DNA of 64,000 nt from Flagellimonas amphidinii (GCF_013090115.1 NZ_JABFNN010000031.1:221727-285726); one strand, 5' to 3'. Positions 1 through 11,462 are shown, numbered from the stretch's first letter. Notes: generated by a model not told the origin, from the letters alone. Made by a program: numbers and translations.

Positions 1-253
1 TAAAGAGAGCTAAAATCCCAAGGAAAATGGCCAGCATAAAAATCATGGTAACAATTACAGCCAAAGTATTGGGGAATTTTAATTTTCTTCTCAAAAAAAG
101 TACAATCGGTCTTCCCAATAGAGCAATAACTGTGGCAATGGCCAAATAGGCCAAAACAGATTGTATTTTATATATAAAATATACCAAGATTGCTAGGCCT
201 ACAATTATGGCTACCGCTCTTAAGATTCCATTGGCAATTGTACGTGAGCTCAT
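1..253 (-). CDS. AI-2E family transporter, N-terminal part (cut by window edge)
   Basis: An open frame runs leftwards from an ATG at 253 off the window edge and gives 84 codons. The protein starts MSSRTIANGILRAVAII and has two hydrophobic segments, about residues 10-30 and 62-84, separated by a basic stretch with the sequence LLGRPIVLFLRRK. That layout matches the N-terminus of the AI-2E/PerM-type permease family (PF01594), a set of inner-membrane proteins with roughly eight helices and mostly unassigned substrates. Its start lies three bases after the stop of the DUF4159 gene, so the two are probably co-transcribed. The family call rests on the N-terminal pattern only, and no substrate can be inferred. 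Confidence 0.7.
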   Translation of the reverse strand, partial: MSSRTIANGILRAVAIIVGLAILVYFIYKIQSVLAYLAIATVIALLGRPIVLFLRRKLKFPNTLAVIVTMIFMLAIFLGILALF

Positions 254-256
254 GGA

Positions 257-913
257 TTAACTTTTAAAAACATATTCGATAATATTAGAGCCCATTTGCA
301 GGGCTTTCTGTCTAACATCTTCAGGGTCGTTGTGCACGGACGGGTCTTCCCAACCATCTCCTAGATCACTTTCAAAGGTGAATAACAGCAACAATCGACC
401 TTGGTCAAAAATACCAAATGCCTGTGGTCTTTTCCCATCATGTTCGTGAATCTTGGGGAGACCTTGGGGAAAGGAAAACTTTTGATCAAATATTGGATGG
501 TCGGCACCTAATTCTTCCAACTGTTTATCTGGAAATACTTTTTGCAATTCTCTTTTAATATAAGGCTCCATTCCATAATTATCATCAATGTGCAAAAAAC
601 CACCCGAAAGCAGATACGTCCTTAGGTTTTCAGCCTCTTCATCAGTAAAAAAAACGTTTCCGTGTCCGGTCATGTGCAAAAATGGATATTTAAAAATGGA
701 GACACTCCCAGTTTCCACAGTTTCAGGTTGTGGTTTTATCTTGGTACCTATTTGCGCATTGCAGAATTGAATTAGATTGGGCAATGCTGTTGGATTGGAA
801 TACCAATCTCCGCCGCCGCCATATTTTAATATGGCAATGTCTTGTGCTTGACCAATGCCAATCATAAAAAAAGTTAAAAAACAGGCTATGTAGGTAAGTT
901 GTCTCATAAACAT
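257..913 (-). CDS. DUF4159 domain-containing secreted protein
   Basis: The 218-residue protein has a signal peptide ending near AQA/QDIA at about residue 23, followed by a DUF4159-type domain. Recognisable parts are GGGGDWYSNP near the start of the mature protein, a HMTGHG segment, and LLSGGFLHIDDNYG, which is typical of this family's glutamine-amidotransferase-like fold. No catalytic role has been established for DUF4159. Two ATGs are possible, at 913 and at 907 (MRQLTYI), and the second gives a cleaner signal peptide. The gene is transcribed away from the DUF1223 gene and is followed three bases later by the AI-2E permease. The family is common in Bacteroidota near MoxR/DUF58 or envelope genes. 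The function here is unknown. Confidence 0.8.
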   Translation of the reverse strand: MFMRQLTYIACFLTFFMIGIGQAQDIAILKYGGGGDWYSNPTALPNLIQFCNAQIGTKIKPQPETVETGSVSIFKYPFLHMTGHGNVFFTDEEAENLRTYLLSGGFLHIDDNYGMEPYIKRELQKVFPDKQLEELGADHPIFDQKFSFPQGLPKIHEHDGKRPQAFGIFDQGRLLLLFTFESDLGDGWEDPSVHNDPEDVRQKALQMGSNIIEYVFKS

Positions 914-946
914 GCGAATAACTTAATAATCAAAAGTACAGTATTC

Positions 947-1753
947 ATGCCTAAAAAGATATTATTCCCCTCTTTTGTGTTCTTTGGAATATCATTGATC
1001 GCCCTTTATGCCACCAAAGTTGAGGGCAAAGGAGATGAAATGAGCATTTTAAAAAAGGAAGTAAAGACAGTTGAAGAAGGAATATACAAACCTGTAGTGG
1101 TATTGGAACTGTTTACCTCTCAGGGTTGTTCAAGTTGCCCACCTGCTGATATTTTGTTGGAAAAGGCGAAGAAGCAATTCCCCAAAGAAGTTTTTGCACT
1201 ATCATACCATGTGGATTATTGGAATTATATTGGTTGGGAAGACCCTTTTAGCAAATCTATTTATACAAAAAAACAACAGCAGTATAATAGGAAGTTTCGA
1301 TATGGAAGCAATTATACACCACAATTGGTAGTAAATGGAAAAGAACACTTTGTCGGGTCGAACCGTTCACAAATGACTTCCAAAATATCAATCTATAAAA
1401 CCAAAAAGGCGGAAAATGAAGTTGAGTTGTCCCATCATACTTTATCAGGTAAAACATTGGAATTTGATTTTAATGTAAAGGGAAATCTTGATGGAAAGCA
1501 ATTAAGGGCTGTTGTGGTTTTGGATGAACGGATTACATCGGTAAAGCGTGGCGAAAATCGAAATAGAGTTTTAAAAAACAGCAATATTGTTATCGCGGAA
1601 AAATATATCCCGCTTCAATCCGCCAAAGGGAAAAATGCAATACATATCCCAAGCATTGTTGCAAAGAATGAAGGATTGACTTTGATGTTGTTGGTTGAAG
1701 CAGGCAATCTGGATATAATCGCTGCTGTCAAAACTTCGGTGCAACTACCCTAA
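947..1753 (+). CDS. DUF1223 family secreted thioredoxin-like protein
   Basis: The start is placed at the ATG at 947 (MPKKILFPSF), because an earlier in-frame ATG at 899 would overlap the divergent gene and precede the signal anchor with a polar leader. The product is 268 residues. After an N-terminal hydrophobic segment comes ELFTSQGCSSCPPAD at about residues 54-68, the DUF1223 signature with a CxxC-like pair in a thioredoxin fold. The later YHVDYWNYIGWEDPF motif is also characteristic of the family. The cysteines suggest a periplasmic redox or disulfide role, but no activity is established. The stop codon overlaps the convergent rsmE stop by four bases. Confidence 0.82.
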   Translation: MPKKILFPSFVFFGISLIALYATKVEGKGDEMSILKKEVKTVEEGIYKPVVVLELFTSQGCSSCPPADILLEKAKKQFPKEVFALSYHVDYWNYIGWEDPFSKSIYTKKQQQYNRKFRYGSNYTPQLVVNGKEHFVGSNRSQMTSKISIYKTKKAENEVELSHHTLSGKTLEFDFNVKGNLDGKQLRAVVVLDERITSVKRGENRNRVLKNSNIVIAEKYIPLQSAKGKNAIHIPSIVAKNEGLTLMLLVEAGNLDIIAAVKTSVQLP

Positions 1754-2454
1754 TTGTTGATGATGCCCACCGTTGTACAGGCTACAATTGCGGCGGTTTC
1801 TGTACGTAACCGATTTTTCCCCAGAGATACAGGTACATAGCCTTTTTGGTAGGCCAAATCGATTTCATCTTTTGAAAAATCCCCTTCAGGTCCAATAAGA
1901 ATGGTAACATCTTTATCAGCAGCTACTCTTCTTTTCAATTCCATTTTTTCGCCCTCTTCACAATGAGCAATGAACTTTAGCCCTTCATTTTGTTGTGCTA
2001 AAAAGTCATTATAGGAAGTGATGGGATTCAGTTTGGGTAAAAAAGTGCGGAGTGATTGTTTCATGGCCGATTGCACAATACGTTCCATCCGCTCAATTTT
2101 CAGTACTTTTCTCTCGGAATGTTCGCAAATAATAGGGGTAATTTCATCCACACCAATCTCAGTTGCTTTTTCCAAAAACCATTCGTACCGATCATTCATT
2201 TTGGTTGGAGCCACGGCAAGGTGCAGTTTGTATTTTTTCGGTACCGTCTTACTTTCTGAAACAATCTGTGCTTTACATTTTCTTATGTCAGCGACTAAGA
2301 TTTTGGCCTCAAAAAGAAATCCTTTACCATTGGTAATATGCAATAGGTCACCTTCTTTTTTCCGTAAAACTTTAGTGATGTGTTTGCTTTCTTCGGAAGA
2401 AAAGAAAAACTGTTTGTAACTATTGTCTAATGAAGGATTGAAAAAAAGTTGCAT
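1750..2454 (-). CDS. rsmE: 16S rRNA (uracil-1498-N3)-methyltransferase RsmE
   Basis: RsmE methylates N3 of U1498 in 16S rRNA using S-adenosylmethionine. The 234-residue length is normal for the family. The C-terminal half carries the trefoil-knot SPOUT motifs: ILIGPEGDFS near residue 187 and SLGKNRLRTETAA near residue 212, which form the cofactor pocket. The N-terminal part is the small PUA-like RNA-binding domain with HITKVLRKKEGD. The gene follows the TfoX-like gene by three bases and probably belongs to one transcript with it. Confidence 0.95.
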   Translation of the reverse strand: MQLFFNPSLDNSYKQFFFSSEESKHITKVLRKKEGDLLHITNGKGFLFEAKILVADIRKCKAQIVSESKTVPKKYKLHLAVAPTKMNDRYEWFLEKATEIGVDEITPIICEHSERKVLKIERMERIVQSAMKQSLRTFLPKLNPITSYNDFLAQQNEGLKFIAHCEEGEKMELKRRVAADKDVTILIGPEGDFSKDEIDLAYQKGYVPVSLGKNRLRTETAAIVACTTVGIINN

Positions 2455-2457
2455 GAA

Positions 2458-2784
2458 TTAAAGTTTACTTTTGGCATGTTCCAGACCCAGTTCCACCCAA
2501 TACTGCAATTGTTCCTCTGTCCTGAAACCTTCGGGAGATACGAAAACGAATTCTTTCATGGGTTTGCCTGTAAAATCCATGGGCCTTACAAATTCCTGTT
2601 GCATCACTTGTTCCATTTTTTCCGGAACAATCCTAACCGCCAAATCATCTTTGACCGGGCCCACGGTCATTTTTCCATGAAACAAAAAGGCCACACCCCC
2701 GAACATTTTCTTTTCAGTAAAGGTTTCTGGAAACAAATTAATGGTCTCTCTGATTCTTTTAACCGTTTCTTCGTTATAAGCCAT
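2458..2784 (-). CDS. TfoX/Sxy N-terminal domain protein
   Basis: This 108-residue protein is a stand-alone TfoX N-terminal domain. The features are KKMFGGVAFLFHGKM in the first third, a DLAVRIV strand and a C-terminal EFVFVSPEGF segment. In gammaproteobacteria TfoX/Sxy regulates competence together with CRP. Stand-alone N-terminal domains in Bacteroidota have no demonstrated competence role, so only the domain name is given. It lies between tsaD and rsmE on the same strand, with a 54-base gap from tsaD and three bases before rsmE. Confidence 0.85.
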   Translation of the reverse strand: MAYNEETVKRIRETINLFPETFTEKKMFGGVAFLFHGKMTVGPVKDDLAVRIVPEKMEQVMQQEFVRPMDFTGKPMKEFVFVSPEGFRTEEQLQYWVELGLEHAKSKL

Positions 2785-2838
2785 TTCTAATTGAATTGAA
2801 GTGAAAGGTAGCAGAATTAAATGAAAAAGAGAAGCATA

Positions 2839-3867
2839 TCAGCTTCCAATGGTATACCGTGCTTTGGCAGTAACCTTCTGATCGGTAAATAGGTCATTTT
2901 GGTATTTGAGATACCCAACAATACCGATCATGGCGGCATTATCGGTACAATATTCAAATTTTGGAATATAGGTTTTCCATCCCTTTAGTTCTTCGGCTTC
3001 TTTGAGTCTTGCGCGAATGCCAGAGTTGGCGGCAACTCCCCCACCAATAGCAATTTGTTGAATGTGGGTTTGGCTTACCGCTATGTTTAATTTGTCCATC
3101 AAGATGTTTAGTATCGTCTCTTGAACAGAGGCACAGATGTCATTGATGTTTTGTTCCACAAAATCTGGATTCTTTTTGGTTTCCCGCTGTAAAAAATATA
3201 GAATGCTGGTCTTGAGTCCGCTGAAACTAAAATTGAGTCCTTCAACTTTGGGTTTGGGAAACATAAAGCGTTTAGGATTACCGAGTTGGGCTTTTTTGTC
3301 TACCAAAGGACCACCGGGGTAGGGCAGTCCCATAAGTTTGGCACTTTTATCAAAAGCTTCGCCAACGGCGTCATCCAATGTTTCGCCCAGCACTTCCATA
3401 TCAAAATAGTCATTGACCCTCACAATTTGGGTATGCCCACCGCTTATGGTCATTCCAATAAAGGGAAATTTTGGTTTGTCCCTAGTTTCATCATCAATAA
3501 AATGCGCTAAAATATGGGCTTCCATATGGTTTACTTCTATCAATGGAATGTCTAGGCCAAGCGCCAGGGATTTGGCAAAAGAAGTCCCGACCAATAAAGA
3601 ACCCATGAGTCCAGGCCCTCTAGTAAATGCTATGGCGGATAGCTGTTTTTTATCGATATTTGCCTTGGCCAAGGCTTGGTGTACCACGGGAACAATATTT
3701 TGTTGATGCGCTCTTGAGGCGAGCTCAGGGACAACACCTCCATATTGCTTATGAATTTCCTGTGTGGCCACCACGTTACTCAATACTTTTGTATTGCAGA
3801 GAACGGCTGCCGAAGTATCATCGCATGAAGATTCAATTGCTAGAATGTATTTTTTTTGGGTTGTCAC
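2839..3867 (-). CDS. tsaD: tRNA N6-adenosine threonylcarbamoyltransferase TsaD
   Basis: TsaD transfers the threonylcarbamoyl group to A37 of ANN-decoding tRNAs, working with TsaB, TsaC and TsaE. The 342-residue protein has the ASKHA ATPase-fold start IESSCDDTSAA at residues 11-21. The metal-binding pair is in NHMEAH (H114 and H118), and the C-terminal GGGVAANSG and CTDNAAMIG motifs are present. All catalytic landmarks appear intact. It is divergent from tamB. A rightward-facing CAAAGGTA at 3893-3900 could be its -7 element. Confidence 0.97.
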   Translation of the reverse strand: MTTQKKYILAIESSCDDTSAAVLCNTKVLSNVVATQEIHKQYGGVVPELASRAHQQNIVPVVHQALAKANIDKKQLSAIAFTRGPGLMGSLLVGTSFAKSLALGLDIPLIEVNHMEAHILAHFIDDETRDKPKFPFIGMTISGGHTQIVRVNDYFDMEVLGETLDDAVGEAFDKSAKLMGLPYPGGPLVDKKAQLGNPKRFMFPKPKVEGLNFSFSGLKTSILYFLQRETKKNPDFVEQNINDICASVQETILNILMDKLNIAVSQTHIQQIAIGGGVAANSGIRARLKEAEELKGWKTYIPKFEYCTDNAAMIGIVGYLKYQNDLFTDQKVTAKARYTIGS

Positions 3868-3892
3868 TGGCTTTGGAACAAAAATTGGACAT

Positions 3893-3900
3893 CAAAGGTA
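3893..3900 (-). promoter_or_regulatory. Candidate -7 element for tsaD
   Basis: The reverse strand reads TACCTTTG, an exact match to the Bacteroidota -7 consensus TAnnTTTG, 26 bases before the tsaD ATG. No clear TTTG -33 box is seen at the preferred 19-21 base spacing. Confidence 0.4.
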
Positions 3901-3935
3901 AAACATAAAGCCCTATCAAAAAACTCAAGAAAATA

Positions 3936-6900
3936 TTGCTTCGGTCCTTACTGGTCATTTTATTGATCATGGTATTGGGTTCTTTGATTTTATCTATCCC
4001 TGCCGTCCAGACCAGAATGGCCAAATATGCCACGGATTCCATCAATGAAGAATTTGGAACCAATATTTCCATAGATCGGGTAAGTCTTTCCCTTTTCAAT
4101 TTAAACACAGGGATAAAGGGTATCTATGTAGAGGATTATAGGAAGGATACTTTGGTTTACATTGAAAAGTTGACCACATCCATTTTAAACCTCCGAAACA
4201 TGTCCAATGGAAAAATGGAATTCGGGGATATCGCAATAGATGGGTTGTTTTTCAATTTAAAAACATATGAAGGCGAGAATGATACCAATCTGGATGTGTT
4301 TGTGGCCAAATTAGATGATGGACAACCTAGGGCTCCGGGTACTCCACCATTTTTTATGGCTTCTGATGAAATAGAGGTTGCAGATGGAAAGTTTATACTT
4401 ACGGATGAAAATCTTGAAACTCCCGAGACACTTCATTTTACCCAACTGGAAATTATGACCAAGGATTTTCAAATTTTGGGACCTGATGTGACGCTAAAGA
4501 TTGACGAATTGGCTCTGCAGGCCAAACGGGGTATCCATTTACAAAAGCTTTCTACGGATTTTAAATACACCAAACAGCAAATGCGGTTTGATGCTTTGGA
4601 AATCCAAACCAACGAATCGCGGATAAAAGGCAATTTGGTTTTCAATTATAATCGAGAAGATTTTTCAGAATTTATAGACAGAGTGCAAATTGATGCAAAT
4701 TTTGAGGAATCTACAGTGGCCTTGAATGAAATCAATACATTTTACGATGAGTTTGGTCAAGATAAGGTAGTATCCTTTTCCAGTACTGTAAGTGGAGTGC
4801 TTAATCAACTAAAGACACAGGATCTTTTCGTGCAAACTGAAAATACCGGAATCCATGGTGATTTTGATTTTGATAATCTGTTCAGTGAAGAAGCGCCCTT
4901 TGTAATGCGTGCTGATATTGATAACCTGACATCGAGTTATTATCAACTAAGATCCTTGCTGCCCAACATTTTAGGAAAAAACATACCATCTTCATTTCAA
5001 AAATTAGGTCAATTCACTATTCGTGGTGATGCAGAGGTGACCGAAACTGCATTTGATGTAAAAATCAATTTGAATACGGCCATTGGAAGCAGTTATACAG
5101 ATCTGCAGATGACCAACATACAAACAATAGATGATGCTTCCTACATTGGTTTTATCTCATTGATTGATTTTGACCTTGGCAATTTTGTTGATGATGAGAA
5201 TTTGGGACTAACTTCCTTGGATGTGAATGTTGAAGGAAAGGGATTCATTGCCGAATATCTCAATACTGAGGTAATAGGAGAGATCTACAAATTGGAGTAT
5301 AACGATTATGAGTACAACAACCTTAGGGTTTCAGGGGTGCTCAAGGAGCAACTTTTTGATGGTTCATTGGTAAGCAATGACGAAAACATAAAATTTAATT
5401 TTAAGGGGCTAGCTGATTTTGGAGATGATCAGAACAAGTTCAATTTTATTGCTTCGGTGGACCATGCAGATTTAAAACGTCTCAATTTTATCAATGATAG
5501 TGTTTCCATTTTTAAGGGTGACTTGAATATGGATATTGAAGGAAATACTTTGGACAATATATTGGGGCAAATACGTTTTTCCAATACTACCTATCAAAAC
5601 AAGAACCACACCTATTATTTTGAAGATTTTGCTGTGTCCTCCACCTTTGATCAGGACACGGTTAGAACCATAGAAATCAATTCTCCTGATATTATTACAG
5701 GTTATGCAAGAGGAAAGTTCAAGGTAAGAGAACTTGGCAGATTGGTCCAAAACTCTGTAGGGAGCATTTATACCAATTACAAACCACATGAAATTTCGGA
5801 TGGGCAGGAACTTAGCTTCAATTTTAAGATTTACAATAAAATTGTAGACATCTTTTTTCCAGAGGTGACTTTTGACCCGAATACATTCATTAGGGGAGAT
5901 ATTATTGCAGATGAAGGAGATTTCAAGCTCACATTTAAATCGCCTAGCATAAGTGCATACGGAAACAATTTGGATAATATAGAATTGAAAATCGATAATA
6001 AAAACCCGCTTTTTAACACCTTTGTGTCTGTAGAAGATATGTCCACAATCTACTACGACATCAAAGACTTCAATATGATCAATACCACCTTAAAGGATAC
6101 ACTTTTCTTTAGGACAGAATTTAAAGGGGGGAGTGGGTTTGATGATAGCTATAATCTGAACTTTTACCACACCTTCAATAAAGAGAATAAGTCAGTAATA
6201 GGTCTTAAAAAATCAGATGTCAATTTTAAAGGGAACAAGTGGATTCTTAATAAAGAAGGCAATGAAAAGAACAAGGTTATTCTCAATAGGACTTTGGATA
6301 GTATCAGAATAGAGGATGTTGTGATGGACAACAACAATAGGGAACAAATAAGATTGAGGGGGGAATTGGCGGATTCAACGTATAAAGACTTAGACCTTCA
6401 ATTTAAAATAGTTTCCTTGGGAAAAATAACTCCGGCGATAGACAGTCTTAAATTAGATGGTCAAGTGGACGGCTTTCTGAATATCCTTCAAAAAGATGGT
6501 AAATATCTGCCGACATCCAGCTTAAATGTGAAGGATTTTAGTGTGAATGACCTTCGATTGGGAGATTTGGAAGTGGGGATTTTTGGGAACAATGACCTTA
6601 CCCAATTTGGAGTCAGTACATGGTTAAATGACAATGGTATTGAAAAATTGAGTGTCAATGGAAAGGTCATCAATCGAAATAACAAACAAGAGCTCGATTT
6701 AGTGGCCAACTTCACCAATATGAATTTAGAACCTTTCAGCCCTTTGGGAGAAGGCGTAATTTCAAATATAAGAGGTCGAGTAAACGGAAATGCCAAGATT
6801 GTAGGAGATGCAAGTAATCCCTCTATTAACGGTACACTCAGTTTGAATGATGCCGGAATGGGTATTCCATATTTAAATGTGGACTATGATTTTGCTCCTT

Positions 6901-8390
6901 TCTCACGGGTACGGTTGTTCGACCAGACCTTTTATTTTGAAAATGTTGGCCTCTCCGATGTAGCTGAGAATACTACAGCAACTTTGGATGGAACCATAAA
7001 CCATACTGCTTTTGGCGATTGGTCGTTGGATTTGGACGTGGACACCAATAATGACAGATTTTTGATTCTGAACACTGAATTTGAAGAGGAAGCTTTGTAC
7101 TACGGAACAGGATTCATCAATGGTACGGGAAGCATCTATGGCCCCACTGATGCCCTTACCATTGCTGTGGATGCGTCAACGGCCAGAGGTACCTCATTAA
7201 AAATTCCTTTGAGTGATGTAACCAGTGTGGGGGATTATTCTTTTATCAATTTCATTGAAAAAGGTGGTTCGGAATCTTTTAAAGAAGAACGTGTGTTACA
7301 GGACTACCAAGGTTTGGAAATGGCATTTGATCTTGCGGTTACACCTGATGCCGAAGTGGAGATAGTGGTGGACAGAAATACGGGCAGTTCGCTAAAGGGA
7401 ACAGGGGAAGGTATTCTTTTGATAGAGATCAATACCAATGGAAAGTTTAATATGTATGGGGAATTTGTTGCGGTAACCGGGGAATATAATTTTAAATATG
7501 GTGGAGTTATTGATAAAAAATTCAAGGTGCGTCCAGGGGGAACCATACTTTGGGAGCGCGACCCACTGGCAGCCCAGCTTAATCTAGAAGCAGTGTACTC
7601 CCTCAATGCCAATCCGGCTCCACTTTTAGATAATCCTGGCTACACGGGAAGAATACCTACGGAGGTGGTAGTTCGGTTGGATGGTGAATTGGAAAGCCCC
7701 AATATCAATTTTGGCATTGATTTTCCGGGAACCAATTCTGTTGTTCAATCTGAATTAGAATATAGATTACAAGATCCTACCGTGTTGGAGCGTAATGCAT
7801 TTTTCCTTTTGGCGCAAGGTACTTTTGTCAATGATCAAACCGGAATCAATCAACAAGCGGTTACTGGAAATCTTATTCAGACGGCATCTGGTCTGCTCAA
7901 TCAAATTTTAGCAAGTAATAACGACAAATTCAATCTGGGAGTTTCTTATGAGCAGGGACTTTTGGACCCCAATGCAGATATTCAAACAGAAAATAGGATT
8001 GGTGTAACGGTCTCCACACAAATATCTGACCGGGTTTTGGTAAACGGAAGGGTGGGGGTTCCCGTTGGTGGAGTTTCAGAAACTGTAGTGGCAGGTGATG
8101 TAGAGGTACAGGTACTTTTAAATGAAGAAGGTACTTTAAGTGCCAAAATATTCAATAGAGAAAATCAAATTCAACAGTTTTTGGCAGAAAGACAAGGATA
8201 TACTCAGGGTGTGGGTCTATCATATCAGGTCGATTTTAATAGCTTTAAAGAGTTGATGCAGAAGGTCTTTAAAAAGAAGGAAAAAAAGATAGCGCCAGCA
8301 CCCCCTGAAGAATCTACCGAAATTATGGGTAAGGATAGTCTGATACGTTTTCAACCTAAAAATAGCACAGTAAAAAAAAGCTCTAAATAA
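3936..8390 (+). CDS. tamB: Translocation/assembly module TamB (DUF490) family protein
   Basis: The 1484-residue protein has one N-terminal membrane anchor (about residues 4-22). A very long beta-rich region follows with repeated strands such as DVNVEGKGF and GDLNMDIEGN, then a C-terminal DUF490/TamB domain. In that last domain GTGEGILLIEINTNGKF and the FGIDFPG segment are typical. TamB-like proteins bridge the periplasm as a hydrophobic groove and help outer-membrane lipid transport or beta-barrel insertion with a BamA-like partner, which is not seen here. The start is uncertain. The frame has a TTG at 3936, which keeps the anchor, whereas the first ATG at 3969 would cut into it. The in-frame stop at 3906 limits any longer version. 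Length and layout are normal for flavobacterial TamB. Confidence 0.88.
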   Translation: MLRSLLVILLIMVLGSLILSIPAVQTRMAKYATDSINEEFGTNISIDRVSLSLFNLNTGIKGIYVEDYRKDTLVYIEKLTTSILNLRNMSNGKMEFGDIAIDGLFFNLKTYEGENDTNLDVFVAKLDDGQPRAPGTPPFFMASDEIEVADGKFILTDENLETPETLHFTQLEIMTKDFQILGPDVTLKIDELALQAKRGIHLQKLSTDFKYTKQQMRFDALEIQTNESRIKGNLVFNYNREDFSEFIDRVQIDANFEESTVALNEINTFYDEFGQDKVVSFSSTVSGVLNQLKTQDLFVQTENTGIHGDFDFDNLFSEEAPFVMRADIDNLTSSYYQLRSLLPNILGKNIPSSFQKLGQFTIRGDAEVTETAFDVKINLNTAIGSSYTDLQMTNIQTIDDASYIGFISLIDFDLGNFVDDENLGLTSLDVNVEGKGFIAEYLNTEVIGEIYKLEYNDYEYNNLRVSGVLKEQLFDGSLVSNDENIKFNFKGLADFGDDQNKFNFIASVDHADLKRLNFINDSVSIFKGDLNMDIEGNTLDNILGQIRFSNTTYQNKNHTYYFEDFAVSSTFDQDTVRTIEINSPDIITGYARGKFKVRELGRLVQNSVGSIYTNYKPHEISDGQELSFNFKIYNKIVDIFFPEVTFDPNTFIRGDIIADEGDFKLTFKSPSISAYGNNLDNIELKIDNKNPLFNTFVSVEDMSTIYYDIKDFNMINTTLKDTLFFRTEFKGGSGFDDSYNLNFYHTFNKENKSVIGLKKSDVNFKGNKWILNKEGNEKNKVILNRTLDSIRIEDVVMDNNNREQIRLRGELADSTYKDLDLQFKIVSLGKITPAIDSLKLDGQVDGFLNILQKDGKYLPTSSLNVKDFSVNDLRLGDLEVGIFGNNDLTQFGVSTWLNDNGIEKLSVNGKVINRNNKQELDLVANFTNMNLEPFSPLGEGVISNIRGRVNGNAKIVGDASNPSINGTLSLNDAGMGIPYLNVDYDFAPFSRVRLFDQTFYFENVGLSDVAENTTATLDGTINHTAFGDWSLDLDVDTNNDRFLILNTEFEEEALYYGTGFINGTGSIYGPTDALTIAVDASTARGTSLKIPLSDVTSVGDYSFINFIEKGGSESFKEERVLQDYQGLEMAFDLAVTPDAEVEIVVDRNTGSSLKGTGEGILLIEINTNGKFNMYGEFVAVTGEYNFKYGGVIDKKFKVRPGGTILWERDPLAAQLNLEAVYSLNANPAPLLDNPGYTGRIPTEVVVRLDGELESPNINFGIDFPGTNSVVQSELEYRLQDPTVLERNAFFLLAQGTFVNDQTGINQQAVTGNLIQTASGLLNQILASNNDKFNLGVSYEQGLLDPNADIQTENRIGVTVSTQISDRVLVNGRVGVPVGGVSETVVAGDVEVQVLLNEEGTLSAKIFNRENQIQQFLAERQGYTQGVGLSYQVDFNSFKELMQKVFKKKEKKIAPAPPEESTEIMGKDSLIRFQPKNSTVKKSSK

Positions 8391-8496
8391 AGTTGGGTTT
8401 TTTAAAGATTTTCACTAAAAATTTTACGAAAACGTTTGCGAAATTCCCTGAAAACAAATAAGTTAATAAGGCATTCATAATTTAAATAAAGTTTCC

Positions 8497-8504
8497 TAGT
8501 TTTG
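8497..8504 (+). promoter_or_regulatory. Candidate -7 element for pfkA-gap
   Basis: TAGTTTTG matches TAnnTTTG exactly and ends 18 bases before the pfkA ATG. The upstream 130 bases after tamB are AT-rich and give room for a promoter. No convincing -33 TTTG is present at ideal spacing. Confidence 0.45.
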
Positions 8505-8522
8505 GTCTCTTAAAATTTTTGG

Positions 8523-10531
<2,009 letters not shown>

Positions 10532-10557
10532 TTTAGTACCTTACTATACAACTAATT

Positions 10558-10586
10558 CCAAGGCAGGGTTTTTCCCCTTGCCTTGG
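10558..10586 (+). terminator. GC-rich hairpin after gap (terminator-like, no T-tract)
   Basis: CCAAGGCA-GGG pairs with CCCC-TTGCCTTGG around a five-T loop, with one bulged base. The arms are long and stable for this AT-rich genome. No run of T follows the right arm, so it may be an attenuator, an mRNA 3'-end stabiliser or a weak terminator rather than a standard intrinsic terminator. It lies between gap and the GlcNAc-kinase-like gene. Confidence 0.45.
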
Positions 10587-10610
10587 TTCCAACCATAAAA
10601 CTTACTGATT

Positions 10611-11462
10611 ATGATATTGATTGTGGATAGTGGTGCCACTAAATCAGATTGGATTGCCCTGGATAATAAGGGAGAAAAACTATTTCTTACCCAAACTTTA
10701 GGATTAAGCCCAGAAGTGCTTACGAGAGAGGTGATAGAAGATCGATTGGCAAACAATTTTGAGCTTTCTAAGAATAGGGAGAAAGTCAGTCAGTTATATT
10801 TTTATGGTGCAGGATGCGGTACTGACCGTATGAAAAATTTCCTTAAAGATATTTTTAAGGACTTTTTTCCTAATGCCAAAGCAGATGTTAGGGAAGATAC
10901 CTATGCTGCAATTTATTCTACCACCAAAATTGGTTCGCAAGGCATTGTTTGTATTTTGGGAACAGGGTCAAACTGCAGCTATTATGATGGTCATCAATTG
11001 TTTCAAAAAGTCACTTCACTTGGCTATATTTTGATGGATGATGGAAGTGGTAACTTTTTCGGAAGAAAATTGTTAAGGGATTATTATTACCACAAAATGC
11101 CTCAGGATTTGGGGATTAAGTTTGCCAAAGAATACAATTTAGATGCCGATGTCATCAAAGAAAATCTGTACAAACAACCCAATCCAAACACCTATTTGGC
11201 AACATTTGCCCGTTTCATTATTGAAAACAAGGAACACCCATATTGCAAAGGCGTAATAGAAAAAGGCCTACAACAATTCGTAAACAATTACATTATGCAA
11301 TTTGAGTTGGCCACCAAAGTTCCTATTAGCTTTGTGGGTAGTATTGCACACTTTTTGAAAGATGAGCTTGCTACGGTATTAGAGCGCAACGATTTGATTT
11401 TGGGGGTAATTCGGCGTCGTCCTATTGAAGGACTGGTAGAATTTCATCAGCAAACTATTTAA
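10611..11462 (+). CDS. BadF/BadG/BcrA/BcrD ATPase-family protein, probable N-acetylglucosamine kinase
   Basis: The 283-residue protein belongs to the ASKHA superfamily in the BcrAD/BadFG group, which includes mammalian-type GlcNAc kinases. The phosphate-1 loop is VDSGATKSDW at residues 5-14. The second phosphate loop is LGTGSNCSY near residue 120, and DDGSGNFFGRKLL near residue 144 matches the sugar-binding region of GlcNAc kinases. A role in phosphorylating GlcNAc from cell-wall turnover would fit the GH3/NagZ-like gene at 19.6 kb, but substrate specificity is an inference. The 3' end overlaps the ridA 3' end by eight bases. Confidence 0.82.
   Translation: MILIVDSGATKSDWIALDNKGEKLFLTQTLGLSPEVLTREVIEDRLANNFELSKNREKVSQLYFYGAGCGTDRMKNFLKDIFKDFFPNAKADVREDTYAAIYSTTKIGSQGIVCILGTGSNCSYYDGHQLFQKVTSLGYILMDDGSGNFFGRKLLRDYYYHKMPQDLGIKFAKEYNLDADVIKENLYKQPNPNTYLATFARFIIENKEHPYCKGVIEKGLQQFVNNYIMQFELATKVPISFVGSIAHFLKDELATVLERNDLILGVIRRRPIEGLVEFHQQTI

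Noticed and set aside
899..946. ATG at 899 as the DUF1223 start
   Set aside because: It overlaps the divergent DUF4159 start and adds a polar leader to the signal anchor.
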